The notes beneath the pieces are model-generated. The model saw nothing but the letters and a program-made list of their open reading frames with translations, had not been told where the DNA came from and did not search any database. From contig NZ_WMIF01000003.1 of NCBI RefSeq assembly GCF_009711185.1, positions 62,001-126,000 on the forward strand: 64,000 bases of DNA. The letters are read 5' to 3'. The position numbers were made by a program, and so were the translations under genes. This document shows positions 1 to 8,550 of this stretch, one piece after another (position 1 is the first letter of the stretch; the number at the start of each line of letters is the position of its first letter). This DNA comes from Paracoccus limosus (GTDB taxonomy: Bacteria; Pseudomonadota; Alphaproteobacteria; Rhodobacterales; Rhodobacteraceae).

Positions 1-1303
1 CGTCCAGTGGCCAGACGGCAAGGCCCAGCGCGCCCTTTTGGTCTGAAAGATCGCGCAAGTCGCGGATCGGCGTGGCGCCGGCGATGCCCTCATCGGCGAT
101 CAGCCCGGCCAGACGTTCGCGCGCGCCTTCGGAAAAACTGGCGATGACCACGCGATGGCCCGATTGCAACTCGCGGATATGATCGGCCAGCGCCTTGAAC
201 AGGTTCTTGTTCTCGGCCTGCCGCTCGGGGGCGAAGTTGCGCCCGACCCGGCCACCGGCATCCAGCACCCCCGGCCCCGGCGGCTGGTGCAGCACCGAAA
301 GCTGCAGGCTGCGATGCGCCTGCAGCCAGCCGTTCCATTCGGCCTCATCGGGGAACATCTCGCGCGGGGGGACCGGGCGATAGACGGTATCGGTGCCGCC
401 CTTGCGCTTCAGCGCCTCAAGCCGGGCGTCGAATTGTTCGGCAATGGTGTGCCAGCGCGCATCGCGCACCTGCGCCAGATGGTCGTCCAGCACCACCGAC
501 GCGCCGGGCAGATAGTCAAACAGGCTGTCCATGCCGTCATGGAACCAGGGCAGCCAATGCTCCATCCCCGCCATCTTGCGGCCGGCGCTGATGCCCTCAT
601 ACAGCGGATCATTGGCACCGCCGCCATATTCGACGCGATAGCTTTGCCGGAACCGCGTGATCGCGGCCTCGTCCAGAATCACCTCGGACATCGGCGCAAG
701 GTCGATGTGATCCAGCTTCTCGCTGGAACGTTGGGTTTCAGGATCAAAGCGGCGGGCGGATTCCAGCACATCGCCGAACATGTCCAGCCGGATCGGCCCG
801 CTGTCGCCCGGCGGGTAGATGTCGATGATGCCGCCGCGCACGGCGAAATCGCCGGGCTCGGTCACCGTCGGGGCCTGCGAAAAGCCCATGCGGGCCAGAT
901 AGGCGCGCAAGGCGCCCTCGTTCATGCGGTCGCCGACGCGGGCGGAAAAGCTGGCCTCGCGCAGGCTGGCGCTCGGCGGCACCCGCTGCATGGCGGCGCC
1001 AAGCGTGGTCAGCAGGATGAACGGCCCTTTCAGCGCGCCATGCGCCAGCGCCGTCAGCACCGCCATGCGCGCGGCCATCACCCCCGGCGCGGGCGAGACC
1101 CGGTCATAGGGCGTGGTGTCCCAGGCCGGGAATTCCAGCACCACCGCCTTGGGGGCGAAAAAGGCAAGCGCCGCGCGCATGGCGGCCATGCGGCGGTCGT
1201 CGCGGGCGACGTGGATGACGGGCTGGCCCCGGCCCAGTTCGCGCGCGATCAGCGCGGCGTCAAAGCCCTCGGGGGCGCCGGAAAGGATCAGATGTTCGGA
1301 CAT
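1..1303 (-). CDS. mfd: Transcription-repair coupling factor Mfd, N-terminal part (cut by window edge)
   Basis: This is the first 434 codons of Mfd, the ATP-driven translocase that dislodges RNA polymerase stalled at DNA damage and recruits UvrA. The UvrB-like damage module is visible: residues from about 139 read MGFSQAPTVTEPGDFAVRGG, followed by IIDIYPPG and then PIRLDMFGDVLES, the conserved block of this family. The frame stays open to base 2. The polymerase-binding and motor domains lie outside the window, so nothing can be said about them. The ATG at 1301-1303 is the first in frame before the intergenic gap. The identification rests on the UvrB-like block and the overall frame. Confidence 0.9.
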   Translation of the reverse strand, partial: MSEHLILSGAPEGFDAALIARELGRGQPVIHVARDDRRMAAMRAALAFFAPKAVVLEFPAWDTTPYDRVSPAPGVMAARMAVLTALAHGALKGPFILLTTLGAAMQRVPPSASLREASFSARVGDRMNEGALRAYLARMGFSQAPTVTEPGDFAVRGGIIDIYPPGDSGPIRLDMFGDVLESARRFDPETQRSSEKLDHIDLAPMSEVILDEAAITRFRQSYRVEYGGGANDPLYEGISAGRKMAGMEHWLPWFHDGMDSLFDYLPGASVVLDDHLAQVRDARWHTIAEQFDARLEALKRKGGTDTVYRPVPPREMFPDEAEWNGWLQAHRSLQLSVLHQPPGPGVLDAGGRVGRNFAPERQAENKNLFKALADHIRELQSGHRVVIASFSEGARERLAGLIADEGIAGATPIRDLRDLSDQKGALGLAVWPLD

Positions 1304-1345
1304 GGCGCTGAGGTAACCTTGCAAGGGACGAAGTCAAGACGCGCG

Positions 1346-1909
1346 TCAGTAGCCAAAGGGATGCGTTACCATCCACACCGCGGCGCGCCATGCGATCAGC
1401 GCCATGACCACCACCGAGGCCAGCGTGACCAGACTGCGGTGCCGCGCCATCAGCCGCGCGGCCTCGGCAGCGGCCTGATGGACGGGGATGTCCGCCGCCT
1501 GCGCCGCCGCGACCAGCGGCGCCACCCGGCGCGCCAGCCGCGCCTCGGCCAGAAACAGCAGCGCAAAGGGCAAGATCAGCAGCACCAGCGCCTGCGCCAT
1601 CTCAAGCCCATAGCCAAAGCCCAGCACCGCCAGCCCCGACAGAACAAAGGCCGCGACGCCCAAAAGCACCGCCCCCTCGCGCGGGTTCATGCGCCAGCGC
1701 GGCAGGCAAAGCGACAGCCAGTCCAAAAGCAGCACCGCCTCGGGATCGTCCTGCATCCCGGCTGCGGGATTGCGCGCCCCATGGACCACATCGCCCGGCA
1801 CGCCCAGCACCCGCCGCCCGGCCAGCGTCCAGACCAGCAAGAGCAAAAGCCAGAACCAAGGCGAAACAAAGGAACGGCTGTCTAGGGTGGCAAGGATCGC
1901 CTGGGTCAA
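1346..1909 (-). CDS. Four-helix integral membrane protein (Rhodobacterales family often labelled 'component of SufBCD complex')
   Basis: A 187-residue protein with four hydrophobic segments at about 17-30, 80-98, 104-122 and 160-181. The amphipathic stretch 33-75 between the first two contains VLGVPGDVVHGARNP. The pattern of a short N-terminus with DSRSFVSPWFW, then VLGVPGD, matches from memory a family of Rhodobacterales membrane proteins found beside mfd. That family is sometimes named a SufBCD component, but nothing in this sequence supports Fe-S chemistry. The proposed start is TTG at 1907-1909, as no ATG lies upstream in the conserved part. It lies 42 bp upstream of mfd in the same direction and could be co-transcribed with it. 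The function is unknown. Confidence 0.7.
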   Translation of the reverse strand: MTQAILATLDSRSFVSPWFWLLLLLVWTLAGRRVLGVPGDVVHGARNPAAGMQDDPEAVLLLDWLSLCLPRWRMNPREGAVLLGVAAFVLSGLAVLGFGYGLEMAQALVLLILPFALLFLAEARLARRVAPLVAAAQAADIPVHQAAAEAARLMARHRSLVTLASVVVMALIAWRAAVWMVTHPFGY

Positions 1910-2084
1910 GGCCTGCGGTCTCCGGGATCTGTTGGAGGGACCCTAACGACCCCGCCGGCAAAGGAAAACCGGGGCCAGTGACGGCGGGGCCACGGGGGTT
2001 GCGCCGGCGCAACTAAGGGTGCAGGCTCTGGCCCGGAATTCCGCCCGCTGCCCCTGGCCGGGCGATGCTGCTGAAGGTTATGCC

Positions 2085-3080
2085 ATGCCCACCCCGATCG
2101 TCGCCCCCTTTCCCGTGACCCGTCTGCGCCGGCTGCGCCGCACGCCCGCGCTACGCGCGCTGACCACCGAGGTGAACCTGACGCCCTCGAACCTGATCTG
2201 GCCGATCTTCGTGACCGAGATCGAGGGCGGCGCCGGCGAGATCGCCTCGATGCCGGGGGTGGAACGGCTGACGCTGGACGGTGCCAAGCGTGCCGCCGAA
2301 ACCGCGATGCGGCTGGGCATTCCGGCGATCTGCATCTTTCCGCATTCCGACCCCGATCTGAAGACCGAGACCTGCGAGCGTGCCTGGGACCCAGACAATA
2401 TCGGCAACCGCGCCATTCGCGCCATCAAGGAGGTGGCGCCGGATCTGGCGGTGATGACCGATATCGCGCTCGACCCCTATAACGCCAATGGCCATGACGG
2501 GCTGGTGCGCGACGGCGTGATCCTGAACGACGAAACCGTCGAGGCGCTGACGCGCATGGCGCAGGCGCAGGCCGAGGCCGGGGCGGATATCCTTGGCCCC
2601 TCGGACATGATGGACGGGCGCATCGGCGCGCTGCGCGACATGCTGGAAAGCAATGGCCACAAGGATGTGGCGATCCTGTCCTATGCGGCGAAATATGCCT
2701 CGGGCTTCTATGGGCCGTTCCGCGATGCGGTCGGTGCCTCGGGCCGGCTGGTCGGCGACAAGAAGACCTATCAGATCAACCCGGCCAACCGCGACGAGGC
2801 GATGCGCTGCGTCGCCCGCGATCTGGCCGAAGGGGCCGATATGGTGATGGTGAAACCGGGCCTGCCCTATCTGGACATCTGCCGCATGGTCAAGGACCAG
2901 TTCGCCGCCCCGACCTTTGCCTATCAGGTCAGCGGCGAATATGCGATGCTGGAGGGCGCGATCCGCAATGGCTGGCTGTCGCGCGACACCGTGATCGAAA
3001 GCCTGTTGTGCTTCCGCCGCGCCGGCTGCGACGGCATCCTGACCTATTACGCCCCGCAAGTGGCCGAAAGGCTGGCATGA
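2085..3080 (+). CDS. hemB: Porphobilinogen synthase (delta-aminolevulinate dehydratase)
   Basis: A cytoplasmic enzyme of tetrapyrrole synthesis that joins two 5-aminolevulinate molecules into porphobilinogen. The protein has 331 residues, normal for the family. The two Schiff-base lysines are K203 in AAKYASGFYGPFR and K257 in MVMVKPGLPY. The region that carries zinc-binding cysteines in animal and E. coli enzymes reads DIALDPYNANGHDG (about 126-139), with Asp and Ala instead of Cys. It is therefore of the zinc-independent, magnesium-type class known from Rhodobacter and Bradyrhizobium. An in-frame start exists 22 codons earlier, but ATG 2085 has a GAAGG ribosome site just upstream and matches the family N-terminus. 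It is apparently a single-gene unit. Confidence 0.95.
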   Translation: MPTPIVAPFPVTRLRRLRRTPALRALTTEVNLTPSNLIWPIFVTEIEGGAGEIASMPGVERLTLDGAKRAAETAMRLGIPAICIFPHSDPDLKTETCERAWDPDNIGNRAIRAIKEVAPDLAVMTDIALDPYNANGHDGLVRDGVILNDETVEALTRMAQAQAEAGADILGPSDMMDGRIGALRDMLESNGHKDVAILSYAAKYASGFYGPFRDAVGASGRLVGDKKTYQINPANRDEAMRCVARDLAEGADMVMVKPGLPYLDICRMVKDQFAAPTFAYQVSGEYAMLEGAIRNGWLSRDTVIESLLCFRRAGCDGILTYYAPQVAERLA

Positions 3081-3161
3081 GGGGCGCGTTGCCCCTATCA
3101 TCGAAAGTCACAACAACAGAGATGACGGGCGGAGCAACCGCCCCCAGGGGATGAGGCGACG

Positions 3162-3746
3162 ATGATCGACTGGAATGCGATGAGCAGGCGCGACCTGCTG
3201 CTTTGCGGGCTGATGGGCGGCGTGGCACTGGCGGTGTCGGGCTGCAACAATGCCGTGGGCCAGGACGCATCGGCGCGGCTGGATGCCCGGGTCGACACCA
3301 CGCGCAACTACCTGCTGCAGACCTATCCCACCGTTGCGCCGATGATCCAAAGCGCCAAGGGCGTGCTCTACATGCCCCTGATGACCGAGGCCGGTTTCGG
3401 CATCGGTGGCGCCTATGGTCAGGGCGCGCTGCGCATCAACAATGCGACGGTGGATTATTATTCCGCGACTCAGGCCAGCGTCGGCTTTCAGATCGGCGCC
3501 CAGCAATATGCCCATGTGCTGATCTTCCAGACCGATGCGGCGCTGGCCGATTTCCGCCGCGCGCCCGGCTGGGTGGCGCAGGCCGGGGCCTATTACGCCC
3601 TGCCCGCCCGCGGCATGTCGGTCGGTGGCGACACGCTCAGCGCGCAGCAACCGATCGTGGCGATGATCTTTGGCCAGTCGGGGCTGATGGCGGGGGCCTC
3701 GATCGCCGGGACGAAATACACCCGGATCATCCCCTCGACCTTCTGA
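3162..3746 (+). CDS. SYLF-domain (YSC84-like) lipoprotein, probable Tat substrate
   Basis: A 194-residue exported protein. The N-terminus has MSRRDLLLCGLMGG followed by a hydrophobic run and the lipobox AVSGC, with the lipidated Cys at about residue 28. The SRRDLL sequence before the hydrophobic core fits a twin-arginine signal. The rest resembles the SYLF/YSC84 lipid-binding family: an amphipathic start RLDARVDTTRNYLLQTYPT, then AKGVLYMPLMTEAGFGIGGAYGQGAL, and a C-terminal glycine-rich end near SGLMAGASIAGTKYTRI. The role of bacterial members is poorly defined; membrane or lipid association is inferred. A second possible start, at 3180, would sit right at the twin-arginine motif. A rho-independent terminator follows at 3773. 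Confidence 0.82.
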   Translation: MIDWNAMSRRDLLLCGLMGGVALAVSGCNNAVGQDASARLDARVDTTRNYLLQTYPTVAPMIQSAKGVLYMPLMTEAGFGIGGAYGQGALRINNATVDYYSATQASVGFQIGAQQYAHVLIFQTDAALADFRRAPGWVAQAGAYYALPARGMSVGGDTLSAQQPIVAMIFGQSGLMAGASIAGTKYTRIIPSTF

Positions 3747-3770
3747 TCCCGCGCGCAAGCACGACATGCC

Positions 3771-3796
3771 AAGGGCCGCAGTTGCGGCCCTTTTTC
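3771..3796 (+). terminator. Rho-independent terminator after the SYLF lipoprotein gene
   Basis: GGGCCGC at 3773-3779, an AGTT loop and GCGGCCC at 3784-3790 form a perfect 7-bp stem (8 bp if the A-T pair closes). Five T follow directly. It lies 26 bp after the stop codon. Confidence 0.85.
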
Positions 3797-3835
3797 ATTG
3801 CATCCGGCGGATTGCCGCCCAAAGGCGGCCCACGA

Positions 3836-4474
3836 TCAACCGCCGTGGATGATGCGGACGTAATTGGTGGTTTCGCGGAATGGCGGCACGCCGCCATATT
3901 TCGCCACCGCGCCCGGACCGGCGTTATAAGCCGCCAGCGCCAGCCGCCAGCTGCCGAAGGTGTTATACATCATGCGCAGATAGCGCGCGCCGCCTTCAAG
4001 GTTCTGGATCGGGTCATTGGCATCGACGCCCAGCTTGGCCGCAGTGCCGGGCATCAGCTGGGCCAGACCACGCGCGCCCTTGTTCGACCGCGCCCCCGGG
4101 TTCCAACCCGATTCCTGCTGCACCAACCGCAGGAACAGATCCTCGGGCACGCCATGCTTGCGCGCCATGGCCTTGGCATGGGGCAGATACTGGCTGCGAC
4201 GGTTGCCGCTATAGGCGGGGATGGCGGTGGGAATCGCCAGCTCGACCACGCTTTTCGACGACACCCCGCCCGGACGCAGCCGCGCCGATTGCTGGTATTG
4301 CCCGGCCAGCCGCGAATCCAGCAGTCGGGTCTGGCGTTCGAACTGGGCAATGCGGGATTTGCCGCCCTTTTGCAGGCGCAGCCCCTCGGCCATGGCGGGA
4401 AAGCTCAGGCCAAGGCTCAACCCCAGTGCAAGGGCAGCCCCACCAAAACGCCGCCCGCTTGCGCGTGAAAACAT
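3836..4474 (-). CDS. Periplasmic lytic transglycosylase (SLT domain)
   Basis: A 212-residue enzyme that cleaves the MurNAc-GlcNAc bond of peptidoglycan without water, leaving the anhydro product. A signal peptide covers about residues 1-29 ([19 protein letters not shown]). The SLT fold occupies about 95-210: catalytic E121 in [19 protein letters not shown], then [10 protein letters not shown] at 136-145 and [10 protein letters not shown] at 181-190, all family signatures. ATG 4474 is preferred over the farther upstream start because GAGGGACGAG sits just before it and the signal peptide begins there. It is transcribed divergently from ssb. Its short length suggests a single-domain enzyme rather than full Slt70. 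Confidence 0.93.
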   Translation of the reverse strand: MFSRASGRRFGGAALALGLSLGLSFPAMAEGLRLQKGGKSRIAQFERQTRLLDSRLAGQYQQSARLRPGGVSSKSVVELAIPTAIPAYSGNRRSQYLPHAKAMARKHGVPEDLFLRLVQQESGWNPGARSNKGARGLAQLMPGTAAKLGVDANDPIQNLEGGARYLRMMYNTFGSWRLALAAYNAGPGAVAKYGGVPPFRETTNYVRIIHGG

Positions 4475-4719
4475 GTCTCGTCCCTCATGCCGCCATGTTT
4501 TTTGCTGGTCACTATAGCGCAAACCCCGATGTTCAGAACAAGCGGTTTCCGGGCGCGCCGGCGCGCTGCCGGATTGGGCGGAAATCCGCCGACGCGACCC
4601 GCGCGCGCACCCCCGGCCGCCCTGAGGGCGCCGGATCGGGACGTGCCGGCGCTGCCCCTTGCCGGAGCCCCATGCAAGGCGTTAGATCAGCGACAACTTG
4701 GACAAAGAAGGACGATCGC

Positions 4720-5247
4720 ATGGCTGGCAGCGTGAACAAGGTGATCCTGATCGGCAATCTGGGTCAAGACCCCGAGATCCGCAGCTTCCAGAACGGCGGC
4801 AAGATCGCCAACCTGCGCATCGCGACCTCGGAGACCTGGAAGGACCGCAATACCGGCGAGCGCAAGGAGCGCACCGAATGGCACACCGTGGCGATCTATT
4901 CCGAGCCGCTGGTGCGCGTGGCCGAACAGTTCCTGCGCAAGGGCAGCAAGGTCTATGTCGAGGGTCAGCTGGAGACCCGCAAATGGCAGGACCAGAACGG
5001 CAATGACCGCTATTCGACCGAGGTGGCGCTGCGCCCCTTCCGCAGCGAGCTGACCATGCTGGACGGTCGCGGCGGCTCGGGTGGCGGCGGTGGCCGCGAT
5101 GAGGGCGGTTACGGCGGCGGCTATGAGGGCGGCTCGTCGGGCGGCGGCTATGGCGGCGGGCGCAGCGGTTCGTCCTCGGGCGGCGCGTCCTCGGGCGGGC
5201 AAAGCTCGGGCGGCAGGCCGGATTTCGACGACGAGATCCCGTTCTAG
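4720..5247 (+). CDS. ssb: Single-stranded DNA-binding protein
   Basis: SSB coats single-stranded DNA during replication, repair and recombination. The 175-residue protein begins [19 protein letters not shown], the classic SSB start. It has an OB fold over about 5-112, a glycine/serine-rich linker over about 115-165, and ends in DFDDEIPF, the acidic tip that binds partner proteins. The ATG at 4720 has AAGAAGGA upstream; longer in-frame extensions have no SSB homology. A hairpin terminator follows at 5271. I looked for a GTTC-N7-GTTC LexA box in the 245-bp upstream gap and found none. Confidence 0.98.
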   Translation: MAGSVNKVILIGNLGQDPEIRSFQNGGKIANLRIATSETWKDRNTGERKERTEWHTVAIYSEPLVRVAEQFLRKGSKVYVEGQLETRKWQDQNGNDRYSTEVALRPFRSELTMLDGRGGSGGGGGRDEGGYGGGYEGGSSGGGYGGGRSGSSSGGASSGGQSSGGRPDFDDEIPF

Positions 5248-5270
5248 GATCCGCCGCAGCACATGTCACG

Positions 5271-5297
5271 AAGGGGCGTCCCATGGGCGCCCCTTTG
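5271..5297 (+). terminator. Rho-independent terminator after ssb
   Basis: AAGGGGCG at 5271-5278 pairs with CGCCCCTT at 5288-5295. A short T-rich tail (TTTGCATTT) follows. The next gene (dnaE2) converges from the other side, so the hairpin may serve both directions. Confidence 0.65.
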
Positions 5298-5313
5298 CAT
5301 TTCCACCAGCCCG

Positions 5314-8300
5314 CTAGTGGAAATCGCGGGATTTCGGCAGCATCCTGACCTGCCGCGGATGCTGGGGCACGGGCGCAGGCAGGGCCGAGGGCGCCTCGCC
5401 TGCCAGCCGCTGCAGCGCATCCGAACGGTCACCCAGCCAATGCGCGACGATATGGGTCACGCCCTCGGCGCGCTGGATCTGGCCATGCACCTCCAGCAGG
5501 CGGGCGGTCATCGCCACGCGGCGGAACCGGGTAAAGACGCTTTCCCACAGCACCAGATTGGCGACGCCGGTTTCATCCTCCAGCGTGATGAAGCAGACAC
5601 CCTTGGCGCTGCCGGGGCGCTGGCGCACCAGCACGATCCCGGCCATGCGCAGATGCGCGCCATGCGCCAGACCGGCCAGCCCCGCCGCCGGCACATAGCC
5701 CTGCGCCGTCATCGAGCGGCGCAGAAAGGCCAGAGGATGCGCCTTCAGGGACAGGCGCGTGGTCTGGTAATCGGCCGCGACATGTTCGCAAAGCGGCATC
5801 GCCGGCAGGGTGACGGCAGGCTCGGCCCCCTCATCCTCATGCCGGCGGAACAGCGGCAGGTCGGGGGCATCGCGCAGGGCGCGCGCCTGCCAAAGCCCGG
5901 CACGGCGGTCGAGCCCCATCGAGCGCAGCGCATCCGCCGCCGCGATCAGCCGGATCGTGCGCGCATCCAGCCGGGCGCGGTCCTTCAGCGCCGCCAGATC
6001 CGCGAAAGGCGCATCGCGCAGCGCACAGATCCGCGCGGCCACGATCTGCGACAGCCCCTCGATCTGACGCAGGCCCAGCCGGATGGCAAAGCCGCGCCCG
6101 CAGGGTTCCAGCGCGTTGTCCCAGTCGCTGATGTTCACATCGACGGGCAGCACGGTCACCTGATGGTCGCGGGCATCGCGCACGATCTGGGCCGGCGCAT
6201 AAAAGCCCATCGGCTGGCTGTTGAGCAGCGCCGCCGCAAAGGCCGCCGGATAATGACACTTCAACCACGACGAGACATAGGCCAGATGCGCAAAGGCCAC
6301 CGCATGGCTTTCGGGAAAGCCATAATCGCCGAAACCCTTGATCTGGTTGAAGCAGCGCTCGGCAAAGGCGGGGTCATAGCCGCGCCGGACCATGCGGCCG
6401 ACCATCTTGTCCTGCAACTCGCCGATGGTCCCGCGCGAGCGAAAGGTGGCCATGGCCTTGCGCAGCTCGTCCAGCTCTTGGGCGTCAAACTCGGCGGCGA
6501 CCATGGCGATCTTCATCGCCTGCTCCTGAAAGATCGGCACGCCAAGGGTGCGCGACAGAATGGATTTCAACTCGTCAGGATCGCCACCCTTGGGAAAGGG
6601 ATAGTCCGGCTTTTCCTGCCCGGACCGGCGGCGCAGATAGGGGTGGACCATATTGCCCTGAATCGGGCCGGGGCGGACGATGGCGACCTGAATCACCAGA
6701 TCGTAAAATTTCTTGGGCTTCAGGCGCGGCAGCATGTTCATCTGCGCCCGGCTTTCCACCTGAAACGTGCCCAGACTGTGGCCCCGCTGCAGCATCTCAT
6801 AGGTGGGCGCATCGTCTTCGTCGAAATCCTTCAGTGTCAGCACCTTGCCATAATGCGCCGCGACCAGCGCAAAGCATTTGCGGATACAGGTCAGCATCCC
6901 CAGCGCCAGCACATCGACCTTGAGGATGCCCAGCGCGTCGATGTCGTCCTTGTCCCATTCGATGAAGCTGCGGTTGGGCATGGCGGCATTGCCGATCGGC
7001 ACGGTCTCGGAAAGCGGTCCGCGCGTCAGGATGAAGCCGCCGACATGCTGCGACAGGTGGCGCGGCATCCCGATCATCTGTTCGGCCAGCTTGATGGTGC
7101 GCGACATCAGCGGGCTGTTCAGGTCGATGCCGGCCTGTTCGGGATGGGCGGCATCCATGCTGTCGCCCCAGCTGCCCCAGACCGTATTGGCCAGAGCCGA
7201 GGTCACATCCTCGGACAGGCCCATGACCTTGCCAACCTCGCGGATGGCGCTGCGCGGGCGGTAATGGATCACGGTGGCGCAAAGCCCGGCGCGGTCGCGG
7301 CCGTATTTGTCGTAAAGATGCTGGATCACCTCTTCGCGGCGTTCATGTTCGAAATCCACGTCGATATCGGGCGGCTCGCTGCGGCTGTCGCTCAGGAAAC
7401 GCTCGAACAAAAGCTGATGCTTGGCCGGATCGACCGGGGTGATGCCCAGCACATAGCAAACCGCCGAATTGGCGGCCGAGCCGCGCCCTTGGTGCAGGAT
7501 CTGCTGCTTGGTGGCAAAGGTGACGATCTCGTGGATGGTCAGGAAATAGCGGGCGTAATCCTTGCGCGCGATCAGCGCCAGTTCCTTGGCAAGCGTCGCG
7601 CGGACCTGCGGCGGGATGCCGTCGGGATAGCGCTTTCCGGCGCAATCCCAGGTCAGCGCCTCCAGATGCGCCTGTGGCGTCAGCCCCTCGGGCACGGTTT
7701 CCTCGGGATAGTCGTATTGCAGCTCATCCAGAGAAAAGCGGCAGGCATCGGCGATCTCGCGCGTGGCGGCGATGGCATGGGGCCAGCCGGCGAACAGGCG
7801 CTGCATCTCGGCGGGGGATTTCAGGTGCCGCTCGCCGTTCAGCGACAGGCGCAGCCCGGCCTCGGCGATGGTCGTGCCCTCGCGGATGCAGGTCATCACG
7901 TCCTGCAACGGCCGGCGGTCGGGGGCGTGGTAATGCACGTCATTGGTGGCGATGATCGCCAGCCCCGCCGCCCGCGCCGCCCGGTCCAGCCGGTTGATCC
8001 GCGCCCGGTCGTCGCCGCGATAAAGCCAGCTTGCCGCGACATGGGACAGCTGCGGCAGCCGCGCGGCCAGTCCGGGCAGGACGGACAGATCATCGCCCGG
8101 CAGCCAGATCAGCCGCAGCCCCTGTGCCTGCGCGGCCAGATCGTCAAGACCAAGATCGCAGCCCCCCTTTTCCTGCCATTTTCCGTCCAGATCGAACCGG
8201 CGCCCCTTGGTGATCAGCGTCGAAAGCCGGCCATAGGCGGCGCGGTCGGTCGGATAGGCCAGAAAGCCCGTGCCATCGGCCAGCACGATCCGCGCCCCGA

Positions 8301-8550
8301 TCAGCGGACGCAGCCGCAGCTGGCGCGCGGCGGTATGCAGCCGCACCACGCCTGCAAGACTGTTCAGATCGGCGATCCCCAACGCATCATAGCCCAGAAG
8401 ATGCGCCGCCAAGGCCAGCTCGCTGGGCTGCGAGGCACCATGCAGAAAACTGAAGGCACTGGTTACGCCCAGCTCGACATAGGCCGAGGGCGGGTTCGGC
8501 GCCGGAACCTTGGGCAGTTTCAGGGCATTGCGGGGATGGCTGTCGGGCAT
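5314..8550 (-). CDS. dnaE2: Error-prone DNA polymerase DnaE2
   Basis: A C-family polymerase that performs mutagenic translesion synthesis together with ImuA and ImuB. It has 1078 residues, the usual DnaE2 length and shorter than replicative DnaE1. The PHP domain starts at about residue 24 with YVELGVTSAFSFLHGAS. The catalytic palm carries PDIDVDFEHERR at about 394-405, supplying the metal-binding aspartates. C-terminal OB-fold sequence is seen near HLRMAGIVLVRQRPGSAKGVCFITLEDETG. Its ATG overlaps the imuB stop by one base (TGATG), so translation is probably coupled. It is the last gene of a LexA-controlled imuA-imuB-dnaE2 cassette. Confidence 0.97.
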   Translation of the reverse strand: MPDSHPRNALKLPKVPAPNPPSAYVELGVTSAFSFLHGASQPSELALAAHLLGYDALGIADLNSLAGVVRLHTAARQLRLRPLIGARIVLADGTGFLAYPTDRAAYGRLSTLITKGRRFDLDGKWQEKGGCDLGLDDLAAQAQGLRLIWLPGDDLSVLPGLAARLPQLSHVAASWLYRGDDRARINRLDRAARAAGLAIIATNDVHYHAPDRRPLQDVMTCIREGTTIAEAGLRLSLNGERHLKSPAEMQRLFAGWPHAIAATREIADACRFSLDELQYDYPEETVPEGLTPQAHLEALTWDCAGKRYPDGIPPQVRATLAKELALIARKDYARYFLTIHEIVTFATKQQILHQGRGSAANSAVCYVLGITPVDPAKHQLLFERFLSDSRSEPPDIDVDFEHERREEVIQHLYDKYGRDRAGLCATVIHYRPRSAIREVGKVMGLSEDVTSALANTVWGSWGDSMDAAHPEQAGIDLNSPLMSRTIKLAEQMIGMPRHLSQHVGGFILTRGPLSETVPIGNAAMPNRSFIEWDKDDIDALGILKVDVLALGMLTCIRKCFALVAAHYGKVLTLKDFDEDDAPTYEMLQRGHSLGTFQVESRAQMNMLPRLKPKKFYDLVIQVAIVRPGPIQGNMVHPYLRRRSGQEKPDYPFPKGGDPDELKSILSRTLGVPIFQEQAMKIAMVAAEFDAQELDELRKAMATFRSRGTIGELQDKMVGRMVRRGYDPAFAERCFNQIKGFGDYGFPESHAVAFAHLAYVSSWLKCHYPAAFAAALLNSQPMGFYAPAQIVRDARDHQVTVLPVDVNISDWDNALEPCGRGFAIRLGLRQIEGLSQIVAARICALRDAPFADLAALKDRARLDARTIRLIAAADALRSMGLDRRAGLWQARALRDAPDLPLFRRHEDEGAEPAVTLPAMPLCEHVAADYQTTRLSLKAHPLAFLRRSMTAQGYVPAAGLAGLAHGAHLRMAGIVLVRQRPGSAKGVCFITLEDETGVANLVLWESVFTRFRRVAMTARLLEVHGQIQRAEGVTHIVAHWLGDRSDALQRLAGEAPSALPAPVPQHPRQVRMLPKSRDFH

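Noticed and set aside
3203-4468. 421-residue plus-strand frame across the SYLF gene and the transglycosylase
   Set aside because: It runs through a terminator and two recognised genes in other frames.
4475-4719. Possible LexA box upstream of ssb
   Set aside because: GTTCAGAACAAGCGG lacks the second GTTC at the right spacing.
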